Of a stretch of DNA of 64,000 nt, positions 1-11,925 are shown piece by piece (position 1 is the first letter of the stretch; every line of letters starts with the position of its first letter). The notes beneath the pieces were generated by a model. It worked only from the letters and a program-made list of their open reading frames with translations, was not told the origin of the DNA and ran no database searches. The DNA comes from Adineta vaga. Its lineage: Eukaryota; Rotifera. The stretch is from contig CP075492.1 in assembly GCA_021613535.1 (NCBI GenBank), positions 14,508,001-14,572,000 on the forward strand, read 5' to 3'. The translations under genes and the position numbers were made by a program.

Positions 1-668
1 TGGTGGTTTAGGTAACATATTTTGTTGTATTCTTCACTTTATTAGAGAAAATGTATTCGTACAGGTTCTATCGGAATCAAATATGCAAAAATTATGGGTT
101 TTCGTGTTATTGGTATTGTTGCTGAAAAAGATCAGGTACGGAACTGCTTAATTTGACATAGATTTCTTATAGAAGATTGTTACATAGGCTGCCGCTAATT
201 TAGCTCGTGAAATGGGTGCTGATGAAGGTAATTTATTTCGATTAGCTTGAAATCTAAATATATCTGTTTTCAGTTTATGATGGTCCTGGTGATCAACACA
301 GTACTTTTGTTGCAGAAAAAACAAATGGAGGTGTTCAAGCAGCAATTGTTAGTGTTCCTGTTATTTCTGCATATGAACAAGCATTATTATCATTGAAACA
401 AGGTGGTCGTCTTGTAATGATTGGTCTTCCAATAGAGAAACTTTCGATTTCAATCGGACTATGTGTAGGTAAAAATTTGGAACTTGTAGGATCATTAGTT
501 GGTACAAGAGATGATTTGAAAGAAACACTTGATTTAGCACAAAAACATAATATTCAATGTCCGGTTCAAACCTGTCAACTCGAAGAAATCAACGAAGTTC
601 TCAGTGATATGGAACATTCTCGTTACATAGGTCGGAAAGTTATTGATTTCACCAAAAATACACAATAG
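1..668 (+). CDS. Zinc-type alcohol dehydrogenase, C-terminal part (5' truncated by window)
   Basis: Medium-chain NAD(P)-dependent alcohol dehydrogenase that oxidises alcohols or reduces aldehydes in the cytosol. Only the Rossmann-fold half and C-terminus lie in the window. I read exons at 1-11, 65-135, 188-227 and 274-668, all with GT-AG introns of 40-55 bases. The joined protein begins with the nucleotide-binding glycine motif GGLGSIGIKYAK and runs through VYDGPGDQ, GGRLVMIGLP and SLVGTRDDL to a TAG at 666-668. Intron positions match those of the complete paralogue at 51583-52838, which supports the exon calls. The zinc-binding N-terminal half must lie before base 1. Family assignment is firm. 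Substrate cannot be told from sequence. Confidence 0.9.
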
Positions 669-744
669 AGGAGAATTATGCTAGAATAATAATATTGTAT
701 TTCTTCTTAGAAATAAACATTCGTGAAAAAGGATGTATAATGTT

Positions 745-1311
745 TTATGTTGATCTATTCTTGAAATAAACTATTGTATGGACTATTTGACCATTTATTT
801 CAATAGGCGGATATGTTGATGACATTCCTCCATTAAAAAAGCCAAGCCTTTCTGGAATAGCTCGCGATTTCAAATTCTTATCACCACAATGAATTTCCAT
901 TCGATTCACATTCCATTGTTCAAATGCAAATTTCATTAACTGTTCAACTGCAGCTGTAATCAATCCTTGTCCTTGAAATGATTCTCCTAGCCAATAACCA
1001 ATATCAGCAGAATTTGTTTCAACATTTCGTGTTAAACGACATCGACCAACCATTTGATTTTCATTTAGCCAAAGTCCAAAAGGTAAAGAATTTTCTCTTG
1101 GTGTACCCCATCGTTTTTGAACATCTTCACGTGTTCGAAGCACATCGATACCACAAATATGTCGATGAAGATAATCGCGATTCAATTCAATTAACTCATA
1201 TAATCGATCGATTTGATCAGGTTGAATTAATTCAAGATACGCCTCCCTATTCGGTAAATAAAGACGTGGTATATTCATAAGCATTGTCATTTTGTTTTTA
1301 GAGAGTAACAC
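745..1311 (-). CDS. GNAT-family N-acetyltransferase, RimJ/RimL type
   Basis: Single-exon protein of up to 188 residues; a start at the later Met codons (before NIPRLYLP) is as likely as the first. The GNAT core is clear. The acetyl-CoA-binding loop reads GYWLGESFQGQGLITAAV, and the helix near the C-terminus reads NLKSRAIPERLGF, typical of bacterial enzymes that acetylate ribosomal-protein N-termini or small molecules. Length fits the RimL family. It converges on the alcohol dehydrogenase at its 3' end and lies upstream of the BK channel's last exon. The lack of introns and the bacterial-type motif suggest horizontal transfer, but that is inference. The acceptor substrate is unknown. Confidence 0.85.
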   Translation of the reverse strand: MLLSKNKMTMLMNIPRLYLPNREAYLELIQPDQIDRLYELIELNRDYLHRHICGIDVLRTREDVQKRWGTPRENSLPFGLWLNENQMVGRCRLTRNVETNSADIGYWLGESFQGQGLITAAVEQLMKFAFEQWNVNRMEIHCGDKNLKSRAIPERLGFFNGGMSSTYPPIEINGQIVHTIVYFKNRST

Positions 1312-1541
1312 TTTTTAATTTTTATATCATATAGACACGTGTTTCTTTTTTTCTTCACTTCTGTTCTTATCAAACAATACTACGTCAGCATTGACACATT
1401 TATATTTTTATTTAGAAATGATAAATTTCAATCTTATAGATTCTGAATGTATGTAATTAATCATCTTGTAGGTGTGAATGTTGCATAACATAGACCTAAA
1501 AGACACGAAATCTAAGAGTTATACAAAAATTCAAAATTTTC

Positions 1542-4500
1542 TTAAAAAAACTGTACCATATCTGATCGATCCATATGATAATTATACGGTGGGAAATAGA
1601 TAACGATGCGTTTTTGATCATTGAGTGATCGACCAGCTCTCCAATTTGGATCATTTTCAAGTAAAACATCTAAAAGACGATAAATACCCATGACAAGTAC
1701 ACGATGATGTTGAAGTGAATCACAAAAAAGTGAACTAAATGTTACTGGCTCTAACTAAATAAATGAATATATGTTATTTTTGACTGTATAACAAAATGAT
1801 GTATTCTATACTCTTGTATCAATATCAGAAATAAGATCTCGAATTGTCACCATAGTCATTCGTGCTCGTCTACGTTTTTTCAGTAATTCTGATGTTTTAC
1901 ATGGTGTGAAACGTATTCCTTCTACTAGAATATCATCTAATTGCGGATCAATACCACCAACAAGAATATTCCGAAGAAGATTTACAGTATTGACATTGTA
2001 GTAAGCCTATATATAAATATACACAAATCATCTAATGTTTGTATTCAGCTTTTCGTATCCGATACCTACACAACTTAGAATACAATCCAAGACACTATCT
2101 GCAAATGCGGTACCTATTCAATCAGAAATATATATATATATATATATTGTAAAAAATAGCATTTTTCATACCAGATGCAAAGGGTGTAGTTAAGAAGAAC
2201 TGTAGATCAACTTCTTCTGTATGACCTTGTTCGACATATTGTACATTTGAATCAATCGCTAAAATAAAACACAACGAATATAAGTCTTGAAGACAATAAT
2301 ATTTCTGTCTTACTGAGTGTTGTTAAAGTACGAATCCATTTTTGAGGTATGATGTTTTGTCTCTCGTCTTAGATTGCTCTGGTTTATTTTTTTCAAGTAA
2401 GCTATGTTGCGAAAGAAGTCCAACTTCCTTTAATTGAATCTGTCGAATTGTTAGAGCACATAGTACAGATGATTTATCTACTAAATATGTATCTAAATTT
2501 CCACGATCTAAAGTCGACATGATCACACATTGACGACAATGTTCAATAGAAATCAATTTTAGATTATAAGGATTGATTGGTGAACCCTATATTTGAAAAA
2601 AAGAAATGGCATGTCTGTTTCTTTTTTTCCCTCAATATCTTACATTGAGAATATAAATATCCGGAAAAGTCGATAGTGCATCCCATTCATGTTCCATGTA
2701 AGCTCGATCCGTCGCAAAGATTATGGTAGGTAATTCATGTCGCTGAAATGAACTTGCTCGGAGTGGTAAAACAAAATTTCGAAGACCAATTGTTGAAGAT
2801 GATTGATCAGCATGTAGACAAACAATAATATCTGAGATTGAAAGAAATTTAAAGTATTATTAGGTTATACGTTGTTTATTATCACACTAACGATCTTGAA
2901 AATGAAGTGGATGTTTGAATGATCTTTCACTTTCTTCTGAAATATTTTGTTCAGAAGATGTTGTACAATACATTCGAAGTACATCTGTATTCTATTTAAG
3001 AAAATGAATTCATCACTTTTGATGTTAATTTATGTGATTTTCTATGACTATAAGATAACATACAAGAATAGCTTCATCAATGCTTCGTGGTTGTGTAAAA
3101 TAAAACATTCCAGTAGAATCAAAATTAGAGATATCCTCCTTAGGCAATCTGTACATTAAAGGATACAAAATAATTGTCCTTATCAAAGAATAGCTTACGT
3201 TCTACAATGATTTCGACATGGTGTCTCTATCTGTTCAATCTGTGACGAAATAAGAGGTTGAGTTAGTTCAGTATCCACTACTTCGCTGAAATTAATAAAG
3301 TAAAGAGATGTTTAACATGATATATTCATAGTAATTCCATTACTCACACAACTGAATGTTCATTTTCACGAAAACTAAGAGATTCTCTCACAATTGATAT
3401 CTCTCGATCATCTTTGTTATCCATTTGTTCCACTAAATATTTTCTCAAATCAAAACAAATCGAAACAAAATCAAATTAGTTTCGTACTATGAATACATTT
3501 TCTCATTTGTTTTAATTGTACTTCAGTAAGATCATCAAGTACTGGATAACACATTGAACAATAATATTTTACTCTATCGTAAAAGTATGATTTCTCAATT
3601 CATGTCTAACATATATTTCAACTAACCGATTTGCTTCTTCATTTGATATACATACTATAAATGCTCGACTTCCATGCAGAATAACACAATTATCACATGT
3701 TATTACATCAATAATCATTCGATCGATTTCCACGGCAAAAAGCATCACACGAAGTTTGAAACAAATTCTACATCATTCAATTTGAATACAGTGGATAGTA
3801 GTAGATATTTTATACATACAAAGCACTTTCAATAAATGATTTCCCATAGAAAGAAGGAGGCATATCTTCAAGATATAGTTTCATACCAGCACCTCGATGA
3901 TATAAATCACGCCATGGCCATACTTGTTTCTTTGAGAAATAAAGTTCAAAGACATGCATGATTTCGTTCTGACTTACCGTTCGCTCAAGTGCTTGTGCAT
4001 TGTACGATGACATTCGGAAGATATTTGTAATCTATAGAAAGTAAAGGACATAATATTATATGTTGAAGTACATTTTAAATTCATACCATTGTAGCAAATC
4101 CAGGAACAACACATGACATACCAATAAGACCAAGTTTTAATTCAGAAATACAAATAATTTCATCATTGTCGACACTCCAACCCGGAATGGAAACAACATT
4201 CAGCTACATTGAAATACTTTAAGATAAAGTCTCTATCATATATATATTTGATCTTACTTTATTAATATATCGAAGCAGTTGTAATAGTATTCGAATACGA
4301 TGATTGAAGTTTTTTAAACTAATTACTCTCATAATATTTGCTGAATCATCACTATTCGAATCTGCACATTCTTTATTAGCAATGATCAAACAGGCGGTCG
4401 CCTTATCAACCTTCAAATAGATAACACTATGATTTAATCATTTCTACTTAAATATGGTATCAACTATACTTGTATACGTTGTAAATCAACGATATTCATA

Positions 4501-6109
4501 ATACTTCCGACAAAATAATGTAATTTTGTATAGTATTGTTTGAGTAAAGCTTCCATTTCGATATCGGGTGTCTTCCTTTGAATAGAAATACATAGATCAG
4601 AATATCATTCAAATCATTCTCTATAGCGAGTCGACATACTTATCCATAATGAGTACATCAAGGTCATCAACATCATAGCGACCTTCATGAAGAAAATCTC
4701 GAAGAAATGGTGCTAACGAATGAGATGTTATATGTCCACAAATGATTACATGACGTTTTCCTTTGACTCTCAAATATCGATCAGCATATGGATCTTTTGA
4801 TTGAAACAATTTTGCAAATTCTGGAATCATACTAGTAAAAGCAGCCTAAACGTATAGAAATTAACAATATAGTGTATTATTTAGGCAATGCAAACGCTTA
4901 CCAATCCACTAATAAGGGCCAATAGTACACAAGTTTTGCCAATATATGTTTTGCAAGAAATATCGCCATAGCCTACCTAAAGAAGAATACTATATCATTC
5001 TTCAGTTGATAGTTGTTTTTCATACCGTTGTCATAGTGATGACCATATAATACAAAGCATTAAAAATATTGATTTCTTGAGCATTACAAAAATTACAAAA
5101 GAAATCGCCTGAATTTTCCGCTAGATGGATAGCACCTGCTGTTGCAAATAAGATTGCAGTAAATTTTGATGCTAATCGAACAATTCGAATCGTTTCAGGT
5201 CGTTCGATGACATTCATATATTGCAATAAGTCTGAAATATTCTTTAGAGGAACTACTCGTAAAAATCGTAGACCAATCCAACTACGATTGAGATAGACAG
5301 CTATGAACGATGGTGGAATTGTGAAGATATCAACGAGAGAATATAAACCAAACCAACATCGTCGTTTCTGTGCAGCAACAGCAAACTAATAGATTAAAGT
5401 CATACATAGTATATTGAAGAAGAATAAAGGTTTAATAAATATACTCGAAGAATAAAATGAATGAGAAAAATCGAGTTAAGACCAAGATCGATTTGCATAC
5501 TTAATGAATCATAAAATGCTGTACAGGATTCTACGTATCTAAATCGAATATAAATCAACTAATGAAAAATGTTATATGATAACTTAATATTACGTATTAT
5601 TCTTTGTATCGATGCAATATAATATCAATGATGCGATACTACAAAGAAAAATAATCGTAACCTGTGAATAAAACAAGACAATGATGTGTTTATTATCTTC
5701 GATAAACTAACAAATGTTTTGCCCATTTTTGTTTTTCCTGTGATGAAGCTGTTTATCCAATCTTTCATTTCATTTAACCAATTAAAATTTCGATCCAATG
5801 GAGCCTCATCATCGAGTATGTGACCATGTGAATAACGAATCTAAATAAAAATATTTACAGTAACAAAACTGATCTATTGAAATACAATCAATTTCTATAG
5901 ATTACATTTTTAATTTTTGATGGTAATCTTCTTCGACGATAGTTGATCAATAACTTTTTTAATAATTCAAAAATCAATATAATCACCCATCCACCGACTA
6001 GTATGACACATGATGATAAAAGAAATATCGTCCACATTCGTTCCCCATTACATAACGGATCAAGATGTGTATTCGTAATTTCTAAGGAACAAGTTGGACA
6101 GTTACCCAT
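1542..6109 (-). CDS. BK-type (Slo1-like) calcium-activated potassium channel alpha subunit
   Basis: Large multi-exon plasma-membrane channel. The first exon (from 6109) encodes the extra S0 segment after an extracellular N-terminus (RMWTIFLLSSCVILVGGW). Exons near 5640, 5500 and 5385-5040 give S1 to S5, including YLNRSWIGLRFLR and AGAIHLAENSGD. The exon near 4975 gives the K+ filter TVGYGD. The RCK1 domain follows (HVIICGHITSHSLAPFLRDF; ANKECADSNSDDSANIMRVI), then the RCK2 half, ending with DMVQFF and TAA at 1542-1544. Two usually conserved gating elements are altered. The S4 series reads RFLRVVP, so the third arginine is proline. The calcium-bowl stretch reads NVQYVEQGHTEEVD where the family has a run of aspartates. 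It may be a divergent paralogue with different gating; exon limits are approximate. Confidence 0.92.
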
Positions 6110-6770
6110 TTATATAGTTTTGTTCATATAGATAGAATCTAAAGATTATCAAGAGTCAAGTAAAAAATATATAAGTGAAATGTGTCGTTGCTTGCCGACT
6201 TGGAAAGTGAATGATGATGAAGTGTAGCCTCATAAGTACAGTATACTCGTTCGTCCTCCAAAACCAATAGAAGAGAGACGTAAATCATTTTCGTTCTCTT
6301 TCTTGCTTTTTCTCTCTCAAGTAACTGTAGGCAACACAATATTAATGGACTGATAGAACAGGTAACTTCTATATACAAAAATTAATATATATCTATCGTC
6401 GTATATGTATGAAACGTTTTCAACATATGATTCTTCGTAATTATGTAGATAGTTCTTTATTTTTTATTATATTATCATCCGAAAAAAAACTTTCATTTTT
6501 CCGGTGCTGAATCATAAAAGATAATCTTATCAAATATCCATCCAGTCTGTTCGTGAGCATCTATTCTGGCAATTAACAAATATAACTTACGAAAGAACTT
6601 TTATGTCTTCATTGACGGATATCGATTATCCTATCGAAAGTTTTCAATATGATAAATAGAAGAAAGAAGTATTTTAGATGCATAATACTTTCTCGTGTTT
6701 TCTAGACTTTATTCTGCCATTGTAGTCGTTGGATTTACTTTTATTTAAAATATCAGCTGAATGTTTGCTT
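6110..6770. other. Intergenic, no gene recognised
   Basis: Region upstream of the BK channel start, presumably holding its promoter. I see only short open frames without codon bias or recognisable motifs. Confidence 0.5.
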
Positions 6771-7690
6771 ATATATTCTTTCAATTGCACATCTTCAAGT
6801 GTTTTTCAACATTGTTCATCAGAGTAGTATGATGAAATGGATTAAGATTATATCGACGAGTACCACTAAGTAATACAGATTGTTGAGGAATGACAGTCAG
6901 ATGAGATCGATATCGTAATGAATAATTTTGAAATTTAATTGTGCTACAAATTAGCAAATTTGGTGAAATTTCTACAAGAAAAATACAATGCAGATAACAT
7001 ACTTAAAACATTTGTTGATAAATCATTGAGAGATGTCACGAAAAAGTGAATAAACAGAACTAAGAGTTGTATTTTCAAGTTGTTGAAATTGACAAGATGA
7101 TCGATGATAATAACAAAAGAAACATACAAAGACTGAAACTAATATTAGAAATAAAGGTATAAACAACAGATAACTGATACAAATAATAAACACAAAATCA
7201 GTTGCTGTTAACATATAACATAAGGAAATAGTTTATCTATTACATGTTGATGTATATATAGTTGATCGTTCTGTATTTGTTTCCAACAAGAATGTTGCTT
7301 TGAGTCTTAGGACATGTTTATAAATCATTACAACCAATAAATTACGAATCTGAAGACCAAGACGTGCTGAATAAAAAGTAACTTGTCGTTGTGTGATTGT
7401 TTGAACAAATACAAGATGTAAGAGTATAGTGGTTGAACGAGACAAATCATTGTATAAGGAAAATACACTTGAATCGTTAACTAATAATCTTTTCTAAATT
7501 CTTTTCCTAAGATATTCCATATTTTTGGATTTAACCATAGTCTTAATCTTTTAATTGGTCCAATAGTATAGAAGCTTTATCAACATGAGGAACATGATCA
7601 AGATCATTTTCTGTCAATTGTCGTTGATATTGTTCCTCAGTATAGTAACGTTTGATGCTCATCGATATTGAGCTTCTTATCCGTTATGAT
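6770..7690 (-). pseudogene. Decayed ABCC (MRP-type) ABC transporter
   Basis: Scattered fragments in three frames follow the order of an ABCC multidrug-resistance-associated protein. From the 5' side: an N-terminal stretch (KRYYTEEQYQRQLTENDLDH, near 7640); a first transmembrane segment piece (SARLGLQIRNLLVVMIYKHV, near 7340); a second-membrane-domain piece ending QLENTTLSSVYSLF (near 7050); a strand leading into the second nucleotide-binding domain (STIKFQNYSLRYR, near 6930); and directly after it the Q-loop region (SHLTVIPQQSVLLSGTRRYN, near 6880). The Walker A region that should lie between the last two is missing. Stops and frame changes separate the pieces. The order and family resemblance are convincing. 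The gene cannot make a working transporter. Confidence 0.8.
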
Positions 7691-8002
7691 CATTTGAATA
7701 AATAGTAGTGACAACACAATCTTTTTTCAAACGTAGTCAATCATGGATAGCAAGAAATAGGAGTGATATAAAATTAAATCTAATGATTTGACCTAACGAT
7801 CATGAAATTTCATTCTCCAATTCAAAGAATATTATTTGTTGTAAGTTTGAATGAATAAATGCGTAGGTATGCAATACAGTCATTATCTGTATACTAACTA
7901 GATAAGATTTGTCATGTTATATGACGTCAATACAAAGTAAAATATGTATATAGTCTATGATAATAATGATGATAAGCGAGAAGAATCATTTTTCTAGTTA
8001 TC
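7690..8002. other. Intergenic, no gene recognised
   Basis: AT-rich spacer between the transporter relic and the 2H phosphoesterase; nothing recognised. Confidence 0.5.
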
Positions 8003-8812
8003 ATGCTACACATCACTAATAGCAAGGTAGCAGGTTTCAATGTTCGATGGGCATCTTTTCATGGATTTTCTATTCTTTTCAATAATCCAGGAGAACATTG
8101 TTTACGACCACGTTCTTCAAAAATATATGATCTTAATAACAATGTTCATACGGATTCTTCACTACAATTTTACAAAATTCTTGATGAAGGTATCATCCGT
8201 TTAGATAACGATTTTCTAACCAATCAATTTCTTTTCTGTGCCCTTCCACCAACTACTTATCATGTGACACTTTGGGGTGGTCTGAATATTAGACATATAT
8301 CACAAATTGATTTACAACATCGACCAATAGTTGAAAGTTTCCTGTCAGATTTGCCAGAATCATTGTGCGACATATCGGCAGATGACATTCTTCAATTACC
8401 TTCGATGTCATTACTGTGTACAAAACGTAATTGGGATATCAATTTTTGTTTTGATCGGCTTGCTATATGGAATGATACAGTACTTGTTGCTGTTTTACGT
8501 CCTGAAAGTAATTCAGTATCTGGTTTTGAGCAACTCTCTGAAGAACGTCGTCAATTGAACAAACAAGTGAATGATCGTTTTGGTGTAATAACTGATTCTG
8601 AAATTTACAAACCGCACGTTAGTCTTGGTTATTTTGCTAATAAGGAAGGCGCACAGAAGGCTTTGGATTTCGTCGACGATTGGAATAAATGGTTTAATGA
8701 TGCTCTTAAAAGCACTGTTCTCTCCTTTCAGAATGCAAGTATCTATGGTCTTACCGATATGATTACTTTCTTTAAAATGATCAATGAAGAAACATGTAAT
8801 GCTACTGTTTGA
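8003..8812 (+). CDS. 2H phosphoesterase-like protein
   Basis: Intronless 269-residue protein with the two His-x-Ser/Thr motifs that define the 2H (LigT/CPDase) superfamily: HVT in YHVTLWGG at residues 87-89 and HVS in KPHVSLGYF at residues 205-207. Enzymes of this superfamily open cyclic phosphodiesters or act on 2'-5' linked RNA or nucleotides. Spacing and size fit a two-lobed 2H domain. No signal peptide is evident, so it is probably cytosolic. The subfamily and substrate are not clear. A short 3' spacer separates it from the convergent gene ending at 8911. Absence of introns is compatible with bacterial or fungal ancestry, not proof. Confidence 0.72.
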   Translation: MLHITNSKVAGFNVRWASFHGFSILFNNPGEHCLRPRSSKIYDLNNNVHTDSSLQFYKILDEGIIRLDNDFLTNQFLFCALPPTTYHVTLWGGLNIRHISQIDLQHRPIVESFLSDLPESLCDISADDILQLPSMSLLCTKRNWDINFCFDRLAIWNDTVLVAVLRPESNSVSGFEQLSEERRQLNKQVNDRFGVITDSEIYKPHVSLGYFANKEGAQKALDFVDDWNKWFNDALKSTVLSFQNASIYGLTDMITFFKMINEETCNATV

Positions 8813-8910
8813 TCCGTTTATTCATTTTTCTTTCATCTCTTAAATTTTTCGAAATAAAAAACAAGATAAATAAATCTTTTTTACACGTAAGTTTTTGGTT
8901 TTTTCACAGT

Positions 8911-10093
8911 TTAAAACGAACGACTAAGAAACATAAGCAAAACGATACTTAGTAGCATTAAATGTACCATCACATAAAGTGATTTTGAATCATTTCCATT
9001 TGCGTTGTCGATGGTCGCTTCCTCCTTCGTCGAGCTAATGATCGTACTACTTGTTGAAACAATAGATGGTAATATTACTGTAGTTGTTCGCGTAATAATA
9101 GCAGGTTCTTTTGTGACTATATTTGATGATGTATGGTGCGTTTCGATATTGATTGAAGTACTGTTTAAGTAAGTGGTTTGTGTAGCCACCAACGTACTTT
9201 CAGAAAAGCTAATCGAACTAGATTTATTTGATGTCATATCGTTATCCATGTTGATAGCTCTGTAAAAAGGTAACCAATTATAATGTTCGTCTATAATGCC
9301 ATTGATGTATTGAACAACTGTTTCATTCGTACACCAATGTGGTTTACACCAGTACTGTACGATTTTATCCATTTTACTTATACTATTTTTTCTATTATCT
9401 TCTGTGCTATTCTTTCTCTTGTATTGATACTCTCTAGACAAGATTATATCCGTAACAATAGAAAGTTCTACTCGATCCTTTTTGCCATCGTGACACATCC
9501 GTTCATTATGTTTGCTAACTACCGAATAGATCCAAGCGCATGAACGACATGTAGTTGTCGTTATATTCTTTCCGTAGCCAACAACGCATTGACCTAAATT
9601 AAAATAATTTGAAAAATCTCATACAAAACTTATTCATACTCATTTTCTCTGGAGATTGAATTATTGGTTGAATTGCATTGGTTAACTCAGTAAAATTATT
9701 ATTCATCACCCAATAAATATGATCAAAGAAAAATTCACGATCACATTCATCTGTATTATCACATGTAAATTGAATAACATTCTCCATATCATAGCTTTTA
9801 CCACTACTTGGTTTTATCGATGTATTAACACGTACATGAACATTTAATGCCAAATCAATTGGTTGAAAACTTTTATGAAAACTAATTTGAATAGTTTGAG
9901 TTTTATAAAAATATTTGAATTCAACTCGGCACATTGTATCCACACTTGTTTTTAACTTCTCTACACGTATTCTAATATCATATGCGGAGTGAGTTTTCAA
10001 TGTTAAAGAATTATATGCATGAATACATACAAGTGAATCAATATTAACAAGGAAATCTGTGAAAACGATCCAAACGATGAAGAAAACTCTCAT
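8911..10093 (-). CDS. Secreted or membrane-anchored protein with Ser/Thr-rich stalk, unknown function
   Basis: Two exons: 10093-9640 and 9593-8911, joined across a 46-base GT-AG intron that keeps the frame (SPEKM then SQCVVGYGKN). It begins with a hydrophobic signal peptide (MRVFFIVWIVFTDFLVNI). A roughly 200-residue extracellular region follows, with scattered cysteines and several N-glycosylation sequons. Then comes a Ser/Thr-rich stalk (for example STSINIETHHTSSNIV) and a hydrophobic C-terminus (VMVHLMLLSIVLLMFLSR), which could be a membrane helix or a GPI-addition signal. I do not recognise the family. The layout suggests a cell-surface or extracellular-matrix protein. Confidence 0.7.
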
Positions 10094-10497
10094 TTTAACA
10101 TAGCACGAGAAAATAAAAACAAGAATTTCACTTTGACTTATGTTATATATGCATACATGTTGTCATTAATGGAAACAGAAATTTAATAAATATACTAAAT
10201 CATGTTTTCAACCATATCAAGACTATATTGCATGGGTAACATGTATTAACAATGTCTTATTAATCAAATATGACAATCAACACATAGAGACAAACAACTG
10301 GAATTACCATATCTATCTCTCACGTATCTAACTGTTGATTACTTAGAAGAAAAACCTTGTCATAGAGGAAATATATCGAATATCAAAATACATTTATTTT
10401 ATTCTAGGTTTAATATATACAATACAGAAGAAAAAGTGCGTGAATACTTGATAATATAATTAATAAACTAAAAATACATGGGAAATATACGTCTGAA
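10094..10497. other. Intergenic, no gene recognised
   Basis: AT-rich spacer, likely the promoter of the secreted protein gene on one side and the 3' end of the next gene on the other. Confidence 0.5.
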
Positions 10498-11159
10498 TTA
10501 ATGAGAAATTTGTTTTCGAGAAAGATTAAAATATAAATTGAGATGATCTAATTGTTGAGACTTTTTTATTTCAATATTTCGTATAATATAAGTTAATTTA
10601 GCTTCTAATTCATTTAATTTATCTTTAAACATCATTTCACTTGCTGTATTATTAATAACAAAACCCATACGAATTGGAGCAATACCGAGAACATCTGTAC
10701 CAATACCTGTAAAAAGTAAAAGAATTGAATCAATGGAATTCATTAAACCAATAGCTGAATAAATTGTCAATAGAAGAAGTTGTTCCGATGTTTTATCAAA
10801 TAGATAATCAATATGTTTCGTTGCTTCATTAAAATTTTCTTCGGAAATTTCTTTTCGATATTCTTTAATTTCATTCGAAAGTTTTTCAATATAGGAATCA
10901 TACTGTTCTTGAATGAAGATAAGATTTGTTTTTAAGTTTTGTATATCATGAAATGATGTATAACACCAAGAATATCGTCGACAACGATTGATTTCATTTA
11001 AACTAACATTTAAACCTTCGAGAGATTTTTTAAAAAGTCGAATAAGAAAATCTTCATAAACATTCTGATGATGTTTCAATAATACCAATGATTTCTCTTT
11101 CAACTAAATAAAAAAAGAAAATTATTCGAAATGATGAGAAAACAATAACTTACATCCAT
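10498..11159 (-). CDS. Alpha-helical protein of unknown function
   Basis: About 203 residues. A two-codon first exon (ATG GAT, 11154-11159) can be joined over a 40-50 base intron to the main exon, so the protein would begin M-D-L-K-E-K; a start at the second Met (11103) is the alternative. The protein is rich in Glu, Lys and Leu, predicted largely helical, with a more hydrophobic stretch (LLLLTIYSAIGLMNSIDSIL) followed by a Gly-containing segment. A short coiled coil lies at the C-terminus (DKLNELEAKLTYIIRNIEI). A WCYTS cysteine pair area lies near residue 45. I recognise no family. Confidence 0.55.
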
Positions 11160-11925
11160 TTTCTTTGAAAATATTGATAAGAATTAGTTTGTAATTGCAA
11201 AGATCATCTTGGAATAATAATCGACAGATGTTTCGATACTAAAACAAGTCGTTTCTATTTAGAGAAAATCTATATTCTGTTAACAATTTGTTTGTTTATT
11301 TGTCTGAAGGTCTTTTTTCTGTTCTCTATGTGCTAATAGAATTAGAGAGAAATATGAGAAGTCATTGAGCAGAACAAGAAAAAAAAGAGATATAAATAGT
11401 AAAAAGGACAATGTATAGCTGCGACAGATTTCTTTTTCATTTATATTTTTTATGATTGAATATAATTCTTCTATAAGATTAGGAAAAAGAATGTTCACTT
11501 ATCGGTTCAAGTGAAAAAAACTATAACTACATGGAAACATTGTTTTTCCATTCATCAATCCTTCAAATAATATTTGACATTTCCAGACAAAAAAAAGATG
11601 TCGCTAGTAGATGAGAGTTTTTTTTCTTGTGTGCTATAGAACATCATACGATTGATATTTACGTACAAAATAATAAAATAAAAATGAACGAGATGATAGG
11701 TTTATTTTTGAATTCCAGCTACTAATTGTACATGTTCGATAGATTTTGAAGATACTTTGAAATTTAGTACGAAGTTGAGATAATGAAGCAAAACTGACAA
11801 AAGGTCTAAGTAAAGTTAAAAAAAAGCTGTATCGAATTCGGGTGATACACGTGCTGTATATACATACAGTAAAGACAATTGTTGTGGGAAATAATTTAAA
11901 TGAATAGTCATCTTTCGATAGTTTC
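11160..11925. other. Intergenic, no gene recognised
   Basis: AT-rich, with a purine-rich stretch near 11380-11400. Short open frames have no recognisable content. Confidence 0.45.

Noticed and set aside
978-1280. 100-codon plus-strand frame
   Set aside because: Antisense shadow of the GNAT acetyltransferase.
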